NCBI GenBank assembly: GCA_902702965.1
Contig: CACRXP010000549.1
Coordinates: 88,898-152,897 of the forward strand
DNA from: Spirometra erinaceieuropaei
Lineage: Eukaryota > Platyhelminthes > Cestoda > Diphyllobothriidea > Diphyllobothriidae
Length of the DNA: 64,000 bases
Direction: 5' to 3'
The notes below the pieces were generated by a model that saw nothing but the letters and a program-made list of their open reading frames with translations, ran no database searches and was not told the origin of the DNA. The position numbers and the translations under genes were made by a program. Shown one piece after another: positions 45,354-57,721 of this stretch; the first letter of the stretch is position 1, and each line of letters starts with the position of its first letter.

Positions 45354-46344
45354 TGCACTAGGTGGGCTAAATCAAGAAATATCGACGTAAATTCTGATAT
45401 GCGTTTTCGTTTCGAAAAAATTGATTAATTAGTTTTATAAAACTAATCTTCGTGCAGCATAATACCGTGAAATTTAGTTGCCTTAAGATGCCGGCTATCA
45501 AATGGGCATCTTTTTGTCTATATGCAAAATCTCACTTTGTGGAAAATGACTACGTAAGTAGCATAGTGTTTCCCATTGATTTTCGATACCCTTAAAACTT
45601 CAATTATATTTCATAAAAAACATGCACACAATATACATTCTTTTACTCATTCGGTAGCAAGTTACGTCTACTTTTAACTCTACTAGAGGAAAGTATATAA
45701 TTCGGTTTTTAAAAAACTCTTTCAATTTCTGAATGACTTCACACTCGGCCTGCCGTTACACTTGCATTCAGGCTTTCCAAACTACAAGGCGTATATTTTT
45801 CGTGTACGGGAAACCATACATTCCTCTACTGTACTAAGAGGAGACTATATGAGGTTCATAAAACGTAGCAGTGGATTTGAGCAAAAATGTTAACTTAATT
45901 AGCCACATTGGTAAATGCAGAGACATGAAGTTTTATGAACAGCCATCTAACGGTATTAAATATCTCGCAATAAGAAACATTCTGAAAACCCAACTACAGC
46001 CTTCCTACGAGCATAAAATTTGGACATGACGTAATTTTCTACCGAATGCGCGGAAGAATGAATATTTTTATAAGTTTTTAATGAAATATTATAGAATTTT
46101 TAAGGGCATCGAAAACAAATAAGAAAAATGCATGCCAATCAGGTAATCATTTTTTACACAGTAAAGTTTTGGGCATGCAGCCGAAAGGGAATTCCATCGA
46201 AAGCCGGCATCCTGAGGTGACTGAATTATTATAGAATTACCTGCACGATGAGTAGTTTTACAGCTATACTTAATTCGTCTTTTCGAAACGAAAACACATT
46301 TCGGAATTTCGGTTGACATTTCTTGAGTTAGCCCACATACTGTA
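45354..46344 (+). mobile_element. Palindromic element E6
   Basis: A full-length copy (991 bases), one of the clearest. The left end CACTAGGTGGGCTAAATC and the right end GAGTTAGCCCACATACTGTA are inverse. Arm blocks ATTGATTTTCGATACCCTTA (45577) and TAAGGGCATCGAAAACAAAT (46102) pair, as do TTTTACTCATTCGGTAGCAA and TTTTCTACCGAATGCGCG. The centre (about 45720-45990) is not palindromic overall and contains CTCTACTGTACTAAGAGGAG. Confidence 0.9.
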
Positions 46345-46390
46345 AGTAAACTTTTCTAATCGAAAATGCCTGAGATAGGCTAGCTACTGT
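46345..46390 (+). repeat. Detached right terminus of an E element
   Basis: AGTAAACTTTTCTAATCGAA, then AATGCCTGAGATAGGCTAGC and TACTGT, directly after E6. It is a second, shortened right end in tandem, followed by a block that also follows E5. Confidence 0.6.
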
Positions 46391-46513
46391 GTCTCTCAGC
46401 TCCCTGCTGACGGAAGCTGACTTGACCTCTGGACGATGGGAGTATGCAGTCTGCTTTGTTCGATGAAAACGTCAAAACAGGCAGCTGACTCACCTTTTGC
46501 CCAATGACAATGT
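46391..46513. repeat. Block shared with 45190-45290
   Basis: CAGCTCCCTGCTGACGGAAG, CTGACTTGACCTCTGGACGA and GTATGCAGTCT align with the bases after E5 (GAACTCCCTGCCAAAGGAAA, and so on). It is a diverged second copy of the same flank, without the hammerhead-like part. Confidence 0.5.
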
Positions 46514-46873
46514 TTAGACGGCCTGAGTTAAGCGTGCGCCCGGCGGTTGACGGTTTGACCCCCCCCACACACGCACAAGAATTTCGCATAAAAAGAGACA
46601 TGGATCCCATGCTTGTGTGAATGCCATTGAGGATGCATTACGAAGGAGCCACAGAGCGTCACTCCCAACCCTCGAAGCAGTTATCCCGTAGTACACAGTA
46701 CTGACTGCAAGGACCAAGACCTCCAGTCGATTGGTCACGGTTTTCAGGGCGTCATGGGAGCTTCTAAGGTCGTCAGATATATTACTAGTGAAGAATGCGC
46801 CGAAGCGAGAATGAGACGGCTTGGATCCCATCTGACCTGGAGTTTCATACAGGTGGCATTCGGATAAAGGCAT
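46514..46873 (-). CDS. Unidentified open frame, possible exon
   Basis: An open stretch of 119 codons on the minus strand with a protein-like composition (DDLRSSHDALKTVTNRLEVL, then VLAVSTVYYGITASRVGSDA). It has an ATG at 46873. I do not recognise the family. A Gly/Pro/Arg-rich end past WGGSNR (encoded by a C-run) suggests the coding part, if real, stops earlier. No convincing donor was seen. It could equally be a worn transposon fragment. Confidence 0.2.
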   Translation of the reverse strand: MPLSECHLYETPGQMGSKPSHSRFGAFFTSNISDDLRSSHDALKTVTNRLEVLVLAVSTVYYGITASRVGSDALWLLRNASSMAFTQAWDPCLFLCEILVRVWGGSNRQPPGARLTQAV

Positions 46874-46966
46874 TGTGACTTGACTCCTCCTCTCAACAGC
46901 ACCAGCTTATCTCATCGGCAGACGATTGTTAACGCGTTGTTATGATTAAAAGGTTGTCAGCCTGCT

Positions 46967-47206
46967 CATAATGATGAATATACCGAAGGTTCGTGGAAAC
47001 GATGTCCTTTCTGTCGACCCCAGTACCACGCACCAGCCCGGACGGTAGTTTCGTGACGGGATTGATTCATATGACCGGCGCGATATGAAATCTGCGCCTC
47101 GGCGTGCCAAAACACCTCCGCATGGGCGCCGGACCTGTCCAGTAGTGCTGCAATCTGGTTCACGTTTTGGTCCACCCTATCTCCAGCGTGATCAATGCTG
47201 AGGGCC
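46967..47206 (-). CDS. Unidentified possible exon
   Basis: On the minus strand a strong acceptor (TGTTTTTCTTTCTGCCACTAG|) precedes an open stretch of about 80 codons: ALSIDHAGDRVDQNVNQIAA, LLDRSGAHAEVFWHAEAQIS, then RAGAWYWGRQKGHRF. A possible donor GTATAT lies near 46990. No family is recognised. The good acceptor and the polar, helix-like sequence are the only support. It lies just upstream of the open frame at 46514-46873 and could belong to the same gene. Confidence 0.25.
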
Positions 47207-48782
47207 CTAGTGGCAGAAAGAAAAACACGCAAAAACTCGATGGTATGCATTAAGTATATGCGCGGGACAAGGAAAACCCACGAGGAAATACTTACTATAT
47301 TTCCCAAAGTAGGTGTTTTTCGGTAGACTTTTGATCGGCACCTTGTGGGCCTTGAGCACCGCGTGTTTGTCATTTCGCTGCCGTCTGTGTGAGGGATGGG
47401 AAAAAAGCAAAACGCAAGCAATCTCAAGCACTCTGATGCAAAACATCTTGGACTTGTAGGACCTCTTTCTATCTGGTGGGGTTGTATGTCGGATTAGTTT
47501 CAGTCCAATTTTTTGCTTGATTCAGACAGCTGCAAGTCGACAGAACGCAGACACCTACGCGCTTGCTTAATATGGGTCGTGAATTCTCCATTCTGCTTGC
47601 AAATCTGACGCATTAATGGCAGGATATTAGTCCTGCGCAAGGATGTGAACGTGCTTTTTCGGCTGAACGCTCCACTTCAAAGCCGCACGCAAGGGCGATA
47701 AGCGAGATGTCTTCAGTCTTCCCCACTCATAAATCCACACGCTCTAGCAGACGTACAGTTAAGAATAGTCTGATTAGGAACTACAAAACGACGGCACATA
47801 AACTTATTCAGCCCGGTACATCCGCTCTGGCCTGCGCAACTTCAGCCTCATGGCCTCCTGCAGGCGAGACTTGTTTTGATAAGTGGCAACCAAGCGTGTT
47901 ATTGTCAAAACCGCCGACCATTTTTTTGTAGTTAACAAAAGGACATTCGCAGAAAACCCTAGATGCACCGCAGTATCTGAGGGACTGGGCGTCAATAAGC
48001 CTGTGCCTTTTTAGGTAGCAAGTTCTAGTGGGCTGAGCAACATGAAAGTCTACAGCGCGCGTCCGTGGTCCGATTTTAAAATTTCCCAGAAAAAATCGCA
48101 ATACAATTCGCCAAACCTGGACTTGATGAGGTGAAAGCACTAAGACTGGACCAACGACAAGGTCCCTCCTAAAAAGAAGATTAAATAACAAAGGAACAGA
48201 AAGGAACGCTGTTCACCATAGCCAGTTCTTGAGAATTCGCCGAACACACAGAGGCCAGCATTCTAGGACTCCCCGCAAGTGAACAAATGCCATCTACCCT
48301 TGCTATATTGGGTGCTGTCAGCAGACCTCATCGTGTTTATTGTAGTGCTCACCCCAGCAGGCGTAGAGGTGTGTCAAAGGGACCCCACGGTCTATTGGAG
48401 GTGTCTACTAGGGGTGAGACATGAACAAAGGATACTAAACCGTCAGTTTCCATGCAGACCTGCTTTCCGAACATTTGGCGCCGGTCCCTGTCGACTTGCC
48501 TCCTGCGCGGATGTTGGATCTGATCGTCCGGTCGTACAGGCTACTAAGTTCGCCAGATTGCTTGTTATTATCGACAGTGATCTTTAGATTTCAAATACAG
48601 TTCTTACGAGCACTGCATATCCTGGGAATCAGTAATAAAGTTTGAAAATGTAATGTTGGCCAGTAAAGATCACTAAGATTGAACCGCAGTACGAAGTGCC
48701 ATGCTAAAAATCCCAGGATGTTTCAGGGACGCCAGAAAGATAGCTTCTGATTGCACGTCTTTATGACCACTGGCAATAATAC
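47207..48782. other. Unassigned interval
   Basis: Open frames on both strands at 47700-48190 (plus: KGHSQKTLDAPQYLRDWASI in a frame broken by stops) have the look of worn coding sequence from a repeat, but I cannot assign a family. Confidence 0.35.
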
Positions 48783-49669
48783 TACAGTACGTATGCTAAC
48801 TCGCGAAATGTTAACCGAAATTCTGAAATGCGTTTTCGACTCAAGAATATTACTTAAGTGGGGATGTTATATTAATCACTGTGCAGCATACTCCCATGAT
48901 AAGCCAGGATGCCAACTGTTGAACGAGCTTCCGTCCGGCCACTTTCGATGACCACACACTACAAAAAATGATTGCATAAGTAGTTTTAATTTTTCGTTTA
49001 TTTCCGACGCCCTCATAAATCTAAATATCTTTTAAAAAAAATGAACAAAAATATTCGTGCTTTTACTTCTTTAGTAAGAAAGAACGTCTCATTCAAATTT
49101 ACTGCCTAAAGGGTCGGTACAGTTCAGTTTCAAAAATTTTTCCAATTCCCAAATAAATTTGGACCCGACATACCGTTACACTTGCGTTCAGAGTTTCCAA
49201 AATGCAGGCCGTACATTTTCTGTGTACGAAAATCATATATTTGCATGTGGCAGTAAAATGAGGTTATATGGAGTTCATAAAATTCAGCAGGGGAGTCGAG
49301 TCATATTTAAGACTTAACAGGCAACACTAGTAAATGCAAAGACACAATGTTTTATAAATGGGTATTTCACAATTTTAAAAATCTCATAAGTAAAACCTTT
49401 TTTAAAAATTATACCCTTCCTGCAGGCATTAAATTTGAAGAAAACGTATTTCTTCATAAGTACTTCTATCAATGTTTTCTACGAAATATTGTTTAATTCA
49501 TTAAGGCATCGAAATTAGATGAATGAAACCTAATACTACTTACGCAGTTATTATTTGCAGGTGGGTAACAAAGGCTCGCTCAAAAACCGGCGATTAGTGG
49601 TACAGCCCTACTTAGGCAATATTTTGAAGTCAAAAACGCATTCCATGTGTTAGCACATGTACCGTGTAT
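48783..49669 (+). mobile_element. Palindromic element E7
   Basis: Left end TACAGTACGTATGCTAACTC, then GCGAAATGTTAACCGAAATT. The centre is in plus orientation (CCGTTACACTTGCGTTCAGA). The right arm is readable, and the right end is shortened (AAAAACGCATTCCATGTGTT, then AGCAC). About 890 bases. The TA at the left edge fits a TA target site. Confidence 0.85.
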
Positions 49670-49729
49670 AGTGTAAATGACTAACCGGACAGTATGAAAT
49701 GTGTATTTCCAGGCTTTTTTTCCAACGAA

Positions 49730-50312
49730 AGGACGTCCTCCGGCTTTTATTGAAAAACCGTTTATTTTCATTCCAGAATGATTTTAGTCCCATCTGCTAT
49801 GGCATTTGTATCTACAACTTGCAATCTTCGGGCTGCGTGTTTTTGTTCTGATGAATCTTACATTTTTCCATGCTTTTAAGAAAGTATTATATAGGGTTCA
49901 TAAAAATTTGCCAAAGATGTGCAGCAGAGAACCCTTATAATTGGATAAAAATAATGCTGTTTCAATAGACCTACATGGTTATACACAGTGTTTTCGGAGA
50001 AACAATTATAGAAAAGACACAAGATACTAAAAATTCACGCAAAAGTAGTATATTGCGCATGCTTTCTGTAAAATCTTCTTTTATGGATAGTGAAGGAATC
50101 GAGTATCAATAATAAAAAGCGAGTCACCTATGGCCTTATCTTCTGCAAGTGGATTTTTTTCGTTGGTAGCAGGAACGACGTGTATTAAAGAGACGACATT
50201 CCAACGTGACTGAAGGATTCTGGGACTAGGTTGCATGTTACACAATATTACAACCGCGTATAATTGTTCCTTTATAAGTAAGGTCATAGTTCAGAATTTA
50301 GCACACCCTTCA
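49730..50312 (+). mobile_element. Palindromic element E8, decayed and 5'-truncated
   Basis: Begins inside the family: CCAGAATGATTTTAGTCCCA, then TGGCATTTGTATCTACAACT matches the centre, TATATAGGGTTCATAAAAAT follows, and the right arm ends TTTAGCACACCC. The left arm is missing. This is the most diverged of the longer copies. Confidence 0.55.
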
Positions 50313-51500
50313 TGCAAAACGTCTCGTATGGTCAACATGATAATTTTTAAAGAGAGGAAAGGCATCATACAGTTTTTGTACAATAAACTCTAGGTGGCCT
50401 TCGAAAATATGTGAAAACTAAAATCGTTTTCCTAACCATTGGGCATCGTTCCTGCAAAACGTAGAATTTGAATAGGACGTACAGTCTTCACAACCGCGTG
50501 TTGGAAATGCGTTGTTAAGGCAAATTCCATTAGAAATATGATAAGGTATATGTAAACATTTAAAAAACAGCAAACCATGTGCTGACCTCGAATTATTTGC
50601 ACAAGTGGCTAGAAAGTTATAAGTCCAGGAATACAAGTGCCGACAGATTTGAAAACCCGGTACTATGTTTCATGCTAATCAGTGATTCCATCGCGCTTGT
50701 TTGATGTTTGCTGTTCAGAAGTAGAAGCAAAGATGGCGATCAGTATTTCGTGGGCTTGTGTGAATTCCGTATGAAATATGGCATCGGTGTTTTCAGGTCA
50801 CATCAGGAGAATTTTAGATTCAAAACAGGAGATTGTGAAAACGAGCATGTGATAGTGGCGGTCCTGTGAATGTAGATCAAAAAACGGCGGGGATTATACA
50901 AGATGCACCAGATCCTTACGTCGCCTTTTATATATGGGTAAAATAACCATATCGTTTTATTTTCAGTAATGCAAATAAAAATATAAGTTAACGAATGGAG
51001 TGCGTTCTTTTTATTCCCTCCTTGAGGTCGGGCAGGGAAATTGTGAAAGTTTGCAGAGCTGGGAAAGATTTGTTTGACAGTCTTAATCACCACACTCATA
51101 AATAGAGATAATTTGATGAGGATGATTACTGCATGCGTTTCCCAACGGTGCTGTGAAAATAAACAGCCAGACCCCGAGAGAGGCAGCGATTCAGAGACGT
51201 TTGGTCCTGTTGCATGGCATCGCTTGAACGGCTACTTCTGAACCAAAGTTCGGCTTGACCTGTCGACCGAAGCGAGAGACCACGTCCTCTGCCGTGATGC
51301 CAAAATCTGTTACAAGTGATCATAATATTCCGAGTATTCCACCGAGACCCGACAGAATAAATCGTGTGTGATGCTGGGCAGCACAGAGGAGACTTTTGCC
51401 GAGATGACAAGAAGGCAGAGCCACTTAATTATTAATGCAATGTAAGTTTATTTAACTCGCAACCTGCCAGTGTTTCTAAATATTTTTGTTACTGAGTACA
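50313..51500. other. Unassigned interval
   Basis: Possibly very worn E-family sequence near 50450-50490 (CGTAGAATTTGAATAGGACG resembles the right-arm block AAATTTGAAGAGGACGTAAT). No gene recognised. Confidence 0.35.
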
Positions 51501-52455
51501 TACAGCATGTGATTTACCTCATGAAATGTTAACCGAAATTCTGAAATCCGTTTTCAGTTAAGCAGGATTATTTGAGTAGGGTTGTATTATTAATTATCAT
51601 GCAGCGAGACACCGAGATTGTTCACTGATATCAGAATGTCACTTTTGGAATGGACTCAAATTCAGCCGCCCGTAATAACCAAACTCAGCAGGAAATAACT
51701 ACTAAAGTACGGGGGTTTTAGTGCTCAACTATATTCCAAAATAAAAATGTAGCCTATGTACAAATTTATTCTTTCTTGGAACCATTTAGTAGAAAATTGC
51801 GTTCCCTTTAACTTTTATACTCGAAGGAATGAAAATTTTGGGCCGTAGAAAATTTATTTAATTTTCCCATAATCTTTAACCCGATCTGCCAACGCACTTT
51901 AAGTTTCCAAACTGCGCGTCATATATGTTCCCTCGGGAAAACACATAAGTTCCTCTACGCCATTAACAATGCAGCAAATAGGGCTCATGACGTTTCACAA
52001 TGAACACGAACCACGATAGAGTTTTCATAAGCATCATCAATAAACAGACGGATACAATACTGTGTGGACGGATATTTCATGATCTTAAAAATCTCTTAAC
52101 AAAAGTTTTGTTAACCAAAAGATACCTTTCTTCAAGCATGCGATTCGGAGAAAAACGTAATTTTCCTCCAAAGGAGTACAAGAAATATTGTTTATCTTAT
52201 CTTGAAATATTATAAACTATTAAAAGTAAGTGGAAAAAGTGCGTGGTACCTAAATATTAACTTGTCGCAGATTATAGATTATGCAGGCAGACGAACGGAA
52301 ACATACTCAGGAGCCGACACACAGTAGTGACTGAAATATCTTTGGATTTTACTATGCGATAATCGATATTGCAACCTCACCTATGTAATACGTTTTACCC
52401 AAAAACATGTTTCAGAAATTTCGTTTAAATTTTATGAGATAGGCTAGATATTGTA
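51501..52455 (+). mobile_element. Palindromic element E9
   Basis: Left end TACAGCATGTGATTTACCTC, then ATGAAATGTTAACCGAAATT. Right end TTTAAATTTTATGAGATAGG, then CTAGATATTGTA. About 955 bases. The arms pair (for example GGATTATTTGAGTAGGGTTG with CAACCTCACCTATGTAATAC). The centre is in plus orientation. Confidence 0.8.
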
Positions 52456-53284
52456 CGTTAACCACTATTCCCGAATTATCAAAAGCAATCCACGCTTTTA
52501 CGATCGATTCTGATAAATCTAATAAAATGCTTCATGCTGGCAACCATTGCTTTTTAAGCAGCCTGCAATCAAAGCATTTTTGGATAGTAAAAAGAAGCAT
52601 TGATATTGGAAAATTGAGAATGAGGTCAAGGCTTGATGACTTGGTTGCATATCATTTTCTTTCTCCTTTTGGCATCAATAAAACTTATTTACAAATTGCT
52701 TTAAATACCTGATCTTTGTAAATTATTAACACCGAGTCTAGGAACACCTTAATGTGTCTGTCATCTTTAAATATTGCGAGTGCGTGACTTGATTAGTAAG
52801 CGATGTGATTTAAAAGCAAACATTAATACAAATCTAGTGTACATTTCTTAAGCCTGCGTTTGACTCAACCGTCATAATTTTGCGTAGAAAACACAAAGCA
52901 ACTGACAACTACCAGCAATTTCTCGGAGAAATTGTTGATATTTCTGAAATGGTTTCAGAGTGGAAAGATTACTAAGCCGCGGTCTCTAACCTGCTTTTAG
53001 TAAAGTACATGCTGAAGTTAATGAGCGCGACTTTGTACACAGTTCTTGACCAAAATTGGGGAAATACAGATGTTTTTACACTGCGTATTTTCCGCCAGTT
53101 TTTGATACGTGAGTCATCTGCAGAGGTAGAGATGTTCAAAATAGAAATGCATTACACTTACTACTAGGAAGCCATAGAGAGCTCAAAGAAAGAAAGTTCT
53201 CTGAGTCACAAGCACTTCTTTGCTTTCGAAGACAGTCTGACTTTCCATTTATTGTTAGGTTGGTCCAAACATACTTTTCCCAAG
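52456..53284. other. Unassigned interval
   Basis: Nothing recognised. If the exon at 53285 is real, this is intron or upstream DNA. Confidence 0.4.
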
Positions 53285-53445
53285 AAGGAGACATTTTTGC
53301 CGTCGTTCGTTGGTGTCATAGTCGCAGATGACTCTGGATATATGCTAAGCAGAACTGGTATAGTTTTACATAATTACGCAGTCCGGTGCTCAAGCTCATC
53401 TTCCGAATTAACAAGTCTGCTTTACAAACCACTCATTTGCTGCAG
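53285..53445 (+). CDS. LAMTOR5/HBXIP-like roadblock exon, putative
   Basis: This is a possible exon of a roadblock-fold protein like LAMTOR5, a subunit of the lysosomal Ragulator complex that recruits mTORC1. Acceptor CTTTTCCCAAG| (phase 0), donor GCTGCAG|GTACTC (phase 2). The peptide reads ETFLPSFVGVIVADDSGYML, then SRTGIV and SSSELTSLLYKPLICC. From memory, human LAMTOR5 has [20 protein letters not shown], a helix, then KLTSDPTDIPVVCLE: the same PS-VGV, D, G, L, LTS, P and C positions, with one three-residue gap. The last exon (about 20 residues) was not found in the right phase. A chance match cannot be excluded. Confidence 0.4.
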
Positions 53446-56400
53446 GTACTCAGATCGATTAAAAGACAGTTCACATATAGCAGTACATGATACGTACTTT
53501 GTATGCATCCCGTTTACAAAAAATGAATGATTTTATCCAGTTTAGCTAGATTGCTGGGTGAAAACTGTGTCCAAATGACATTGCTTCTTTGTAAACTGGA
53601 CACATCTTAAAAGTGCGTTGTGTTATAAGACAACCTTCTCCCTGACAAAATATGACTTTGGATTATATTCCTCGCCGACCCGTTTTGTGATCTCGCATAA
53701 ATAGTGTTTCGCTTTAAAATGCATCGAACCATATCGGCCACATTGCATTTTTCTTTTTAAGTCTAATGTCCGCTAATTCGCCGACTCGTTTTTAATTATC
53801 ACAGCCTAGTAGAATTTATCTTTTTAGTGCTTTTGTTGTAGGTTTGAAAGAATTGATCACTGTGCTTCTTTGGTCGACCAATAAGTCGAGGATCACATAT
53901 TTTGCGATTATCTCTTTTGTATTTTGCTTTACCGCTAGACCAAACAAAACAGCTAGTGTTTAAGCAGCTTTAGAGAATTTCACTGAATACAAAACTGTGA
54001 AAACATAAAGGGCCATGGTGCTGAGTGAAACCGTGTCAACTGGGCATTCGCGCAAACTGTTAAACTTCGTAAAAAAGTCTATTTATCTAAAATGCTTGGT
54101 ACCTATTCAGCTAAAGCCAGATTGCCTAGGAAGGCCTAGTTGAGCAGTCAGTCTAATGTCTTGGAGTTATTGCATTCCATGGGTGGTAATATAGTGACTG
54201 TATCAATTGGTCCTAGTTTGAGAAACTCAAGGTCCACGGCTGGGATCATTCGGTGCAGTTAGTTGACTGTGATCAGGCGTTTCTTTTTTGCCGTGAGTTA
54301 AAATGCCGCTAAAGAAGTCGTTTTTTTCGCGAGTCCGAATTTAAATTCACCGAATCAGTCATTAATAAGGATTGAAGAATGTGTCAAAACAAGTCGAATA
54401 CGTAGGGAAATAACTCATCGTAATGGCTAAGTTACATCTGCATCTGACCCAGGTACTTAGGCTCCGGGTCCAGAAAGCAGTAAATGGTCACATAGCAGCG
54501 AGAAATTAATAACCAAGAAGCTTTGTTGTAGCAGACGAGACCGTCTGAAAAGACTATTTTTGGCACAATTGCTGTTATGAGCCATTCCCTTTCCAATCAC
54601 AGCTCTGTCAGGCTACGCGTATGTTTCCAAATGAAGGGAATTATGGGCCATCCAAGTTAATTGCTTCTGTCAGACTGACTACCTTTATGGCATGCAGTTG
54701 ACTGTGCGTTCTATCTGTCTTATCGTCATGTTTGGATGAAGTCTAACATCCATTTGGATGTCTTATACACAGAAACGCAGTTTATGCAAATATATAATCA
54801 AATTTGAAGGTTTTCTGACAGGCAGCGCAGTTAGATTGCGGCGTCCTTGTCTGTGTGTGGCACGGAGTGCGGCAACGGTGTCTGTAATTACCTTTCTTAT
54901 GACACCTGATGCCATTGTCGCCGACTTCAATCACAGGTAACAAACGCTGTTAGGACACCGATTGCTTGTGCTTATAAGCGCAGTAGTTTGTTTGCGAAAT
55001 TCAGAGTGCTAACACTAACAAATGATTTAAAAATTTAAGAACCATTAACGGTGGGATCAACATGGAGGCAAAAGACAGACTATCTCTCGAGAAAAGAGGA
55101 CGCAATAACTAGAACGGCATTAGAAATGCCATACGTGCCTCCAGCTACATGAATCAAGGTAACCAAGATGGAAACTTGTGAATCAGTGTCTTTAGAAACT
55201 CAGAGGTACGTGTTTTTAACCCATTAACCTTCATTAGAATAAAAACTAATTTATTTTGAAGCAAACAGGCTAATTCCAGGCAGCAGTTCATAAACAGATG
55301 AGATAACTAGAACAAGGAAGTTTATTGGCCTGAGGATTCGGATACTTACTTGAACCATTTGTGATCTCACCGCAACTACGTACTACAAATTCCGCACTCT
55401 TTTTTCTCCACTACCCTTTTCCTTGACCGCCCCTGATGACCGGTTCGACTGAGAATTCTAAACGCCAGGATAATTGCCATTTGTTTTGGTGGTCTTATCT
55501 TCTTTTTCTGAACTAATCAAACGAAGTAAGGTCTTCGGATTCTAGATTAACATAGCCAGACCAACGCTTAGTTTCATGCAACTGGTACAACCATTTAGCT
55601 CTTGTTTCGATTAAGTCGACTTACTGGGACCTGCGAATAAACTACGCACGCGATGCTGCCGTCGTCCGGCCATTTTGGTGGACGAGTTGCAAAGCAATAT
55701 CTAGTGAATTTTGCCCAATATATTCGAGGGGACGTCAAAGTTAAAATATTTTAATTACTACCAAGGGCAGAGCACTCAGAAATGCTTGCGCAAACAGTCC
55801 ATACAAACTGATGCCCAGCCCACAATATCATCTGACAGCGACGATTTACACGCTCAAACCACTGTTGGCTGAAACCATTCAAATATTTGGCGAGGCTTAG
55901 TTCTACAGCCCCAGCTGCCTGACACCACGTGATTGGTTTTCTAAATATTTTTAGTAGATGCGAGTACGTCGGATTTACAGATATCATGTATTTGCATCTT
56001 ACCTACAATTTTAATCCAGCGAGTAACCTTGTCTCGGGGGGAGGAGTGCTTGTACGCCAGCCTCTGTAACATCAGGTATAAGCTCACACGAGCTTTTCCG
56101 TGCCTGCTTCGAGTCCTCATTGCGCCCTCTTCACTATTTTAATACAGCGTATGACCAGGTAGAATTGAGAATGGAATTGTTGGGACGCTGTGAAAATCCT
56201 TCGGTTTCCCTATAGTGGCTTCGCATTGCGAATTACTACGTGGTTCCCTCTGTGGCCTTATCATCTCAATCTAGTGAGTGGCTTTATGATGGGGAGAGTG
56301 TGTGCACGCCACTTTCACTCGCTTCCCTGTGCGTGCTTTGAGTCCTGCTTGCGCCCCCTTTCCATTCCGAATCCAGCGAGCGACCTACTTCGATACGTAA

Positions 56401-56650
56401 TAAATGTGGTTTTATTAATCTAACCATATGGCTTCACTTAAATAAGGCTGTAAAGCCAAACCTCGCCAAATATTCTCGCTTATTCTTTGAGCAAATATTC
56501 AGCAACGTAGTTAGTACGCAGAAGATACAAATTTTGCCTTCTTGAATATGCATTAAGCACGAATGAACAGACTGTTGCGATGTTTTCACTGTGGTTTTCA
56601 ATAAACAGGTTTCCTGCTTCCAAGCCAGTTTACGCAAGAGACAGCTACCT
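53446..56650. other. Unassigned interval with possible exons
   Basis: Two places have splice-like signals but no identity. One is 54822-54936 (+), listed separately. The other is ATG 55168 with a short open stretch (METCESVSLETQ) ending at a donor CAGAG|GTACGT near 55206. Otherwise nothing. Confidence 0.35.
54822..54936 (+). CDS. Possible exon of unknown protein
   Basis: 115 bases lie between acceptor GGTTTTCTGACAG| and donor AATCACAG|GTAACA, open in one frame (AVRLRRPCLCVARSAATVSV, then ITFLMTPDAIVADFNH). The frame phases (1 and 2) do not join with the LAMTOR5-like exon upstream, so it is not its next exon in simple splicing. No family recognised. Confidence 0.2.
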
Positions 56651-57629
56651 TACAGTAGGTGTGCTAACTCATGAAATGCCAACCGAAATTCTGAAATGCG
56701 TTTCCCTCTTGAAAAGATTACTTAAGTAGGGTTTTAAAATAAATCATTGTACAGCAAAATTGGGTGATAATTCAGTTATCTTAAGATGCCGGCCTTAAAA
56801 TGAACTTATTTTTTGTAGCGTGAAAAAACTAGACTCTGTAAAAGGGGTGTACTAGAGTGGAATAGGTTTCTTATTTATCTTCGATGCCCTTAAAAATTAA
56901 ATTATATTTCATGGAAAACACGCATAAAGATATTCAGTCTTTTACTCATTCGATAAAACATGACGCCTACTTCCATTTTTATAATCGATGAAAGTTCATA
57001 ATTCGGTTTTAACAATGTTTCTAATTATGAGATTGTTTAATGCCGTGAAATGTGCGTTCATAAAATATCTCGTCATTGCATTTACTAATGTGAGTTATAA
57101 AGTTTATGGAATGGCTCGAAACCACTGCTAAATCACATGAAACCCATATGATCTCCTCTTACTACCGCAGAGAAATGTATGGTTTTCCGTACTCGAAAAA
57201 TACGCGGCTGGTAGTCTTTAAACCCTGAATACAAGTGAAACGGCAAATGGGGTTCGACATTATTGAGAAATTGGAACAGTTTTGAAAAATCAATTCATAA
57301 ACTTTTATCAGGCATCAAATTGGAGGAGGGCGTAATTTTCCATTGAATTTGTAGAAGACTGAATATTTTTTGCGAGTTTTTCATGAAATATAATTTAAGT
57401 TTTAAGGGCGTTAAAAAATACATACGACTTAAGTAGTCACTTTTTGCAGAGTTTGGTTTTTCATGCAGCCGAAAAAGGAGTTCATTCAAAAGCCGGCATC
57501 TCGAGATTACTGCATTATTTTGTAATTTTGCTCTATGATGACTAATTTTTAAACCCTACTTATGTACTCTTTTCGAAAGAAAAACGCATATCAGAATTTC
57601 GTTTAACATTTCATGAGTCAGAAAATGTA
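56651..57629 (-). mobile_element. Palindromic element E10
   Basis: A full-length copy (979 bases). Left end TACAGTAGGTGTGCTAACTC, with a TA dinucleotide at the edge. The right end is the inverse, worn (TTAACATTTCATGAGTCAGA, then AAATGTA). The arms pair clearly: CCTTAAAAATTAAATTATAT (56890) with ATATAATTTAAGTTTTAAGG (57389). The centre is in reverse orientation (CCTCTTACTACCGCAGAGAA, then TGTATGGTTTTCCGTAC). Confidence 0.9.
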
Positions 57630-57721
57630 CGATACATGTGCGCCGCAGACAATAAGTAGTCTGGGATTGATTAGGTAAATCTTTGGCGTGATCTCGGTCG
57701 GATGGTGTATTAACTAAATGG

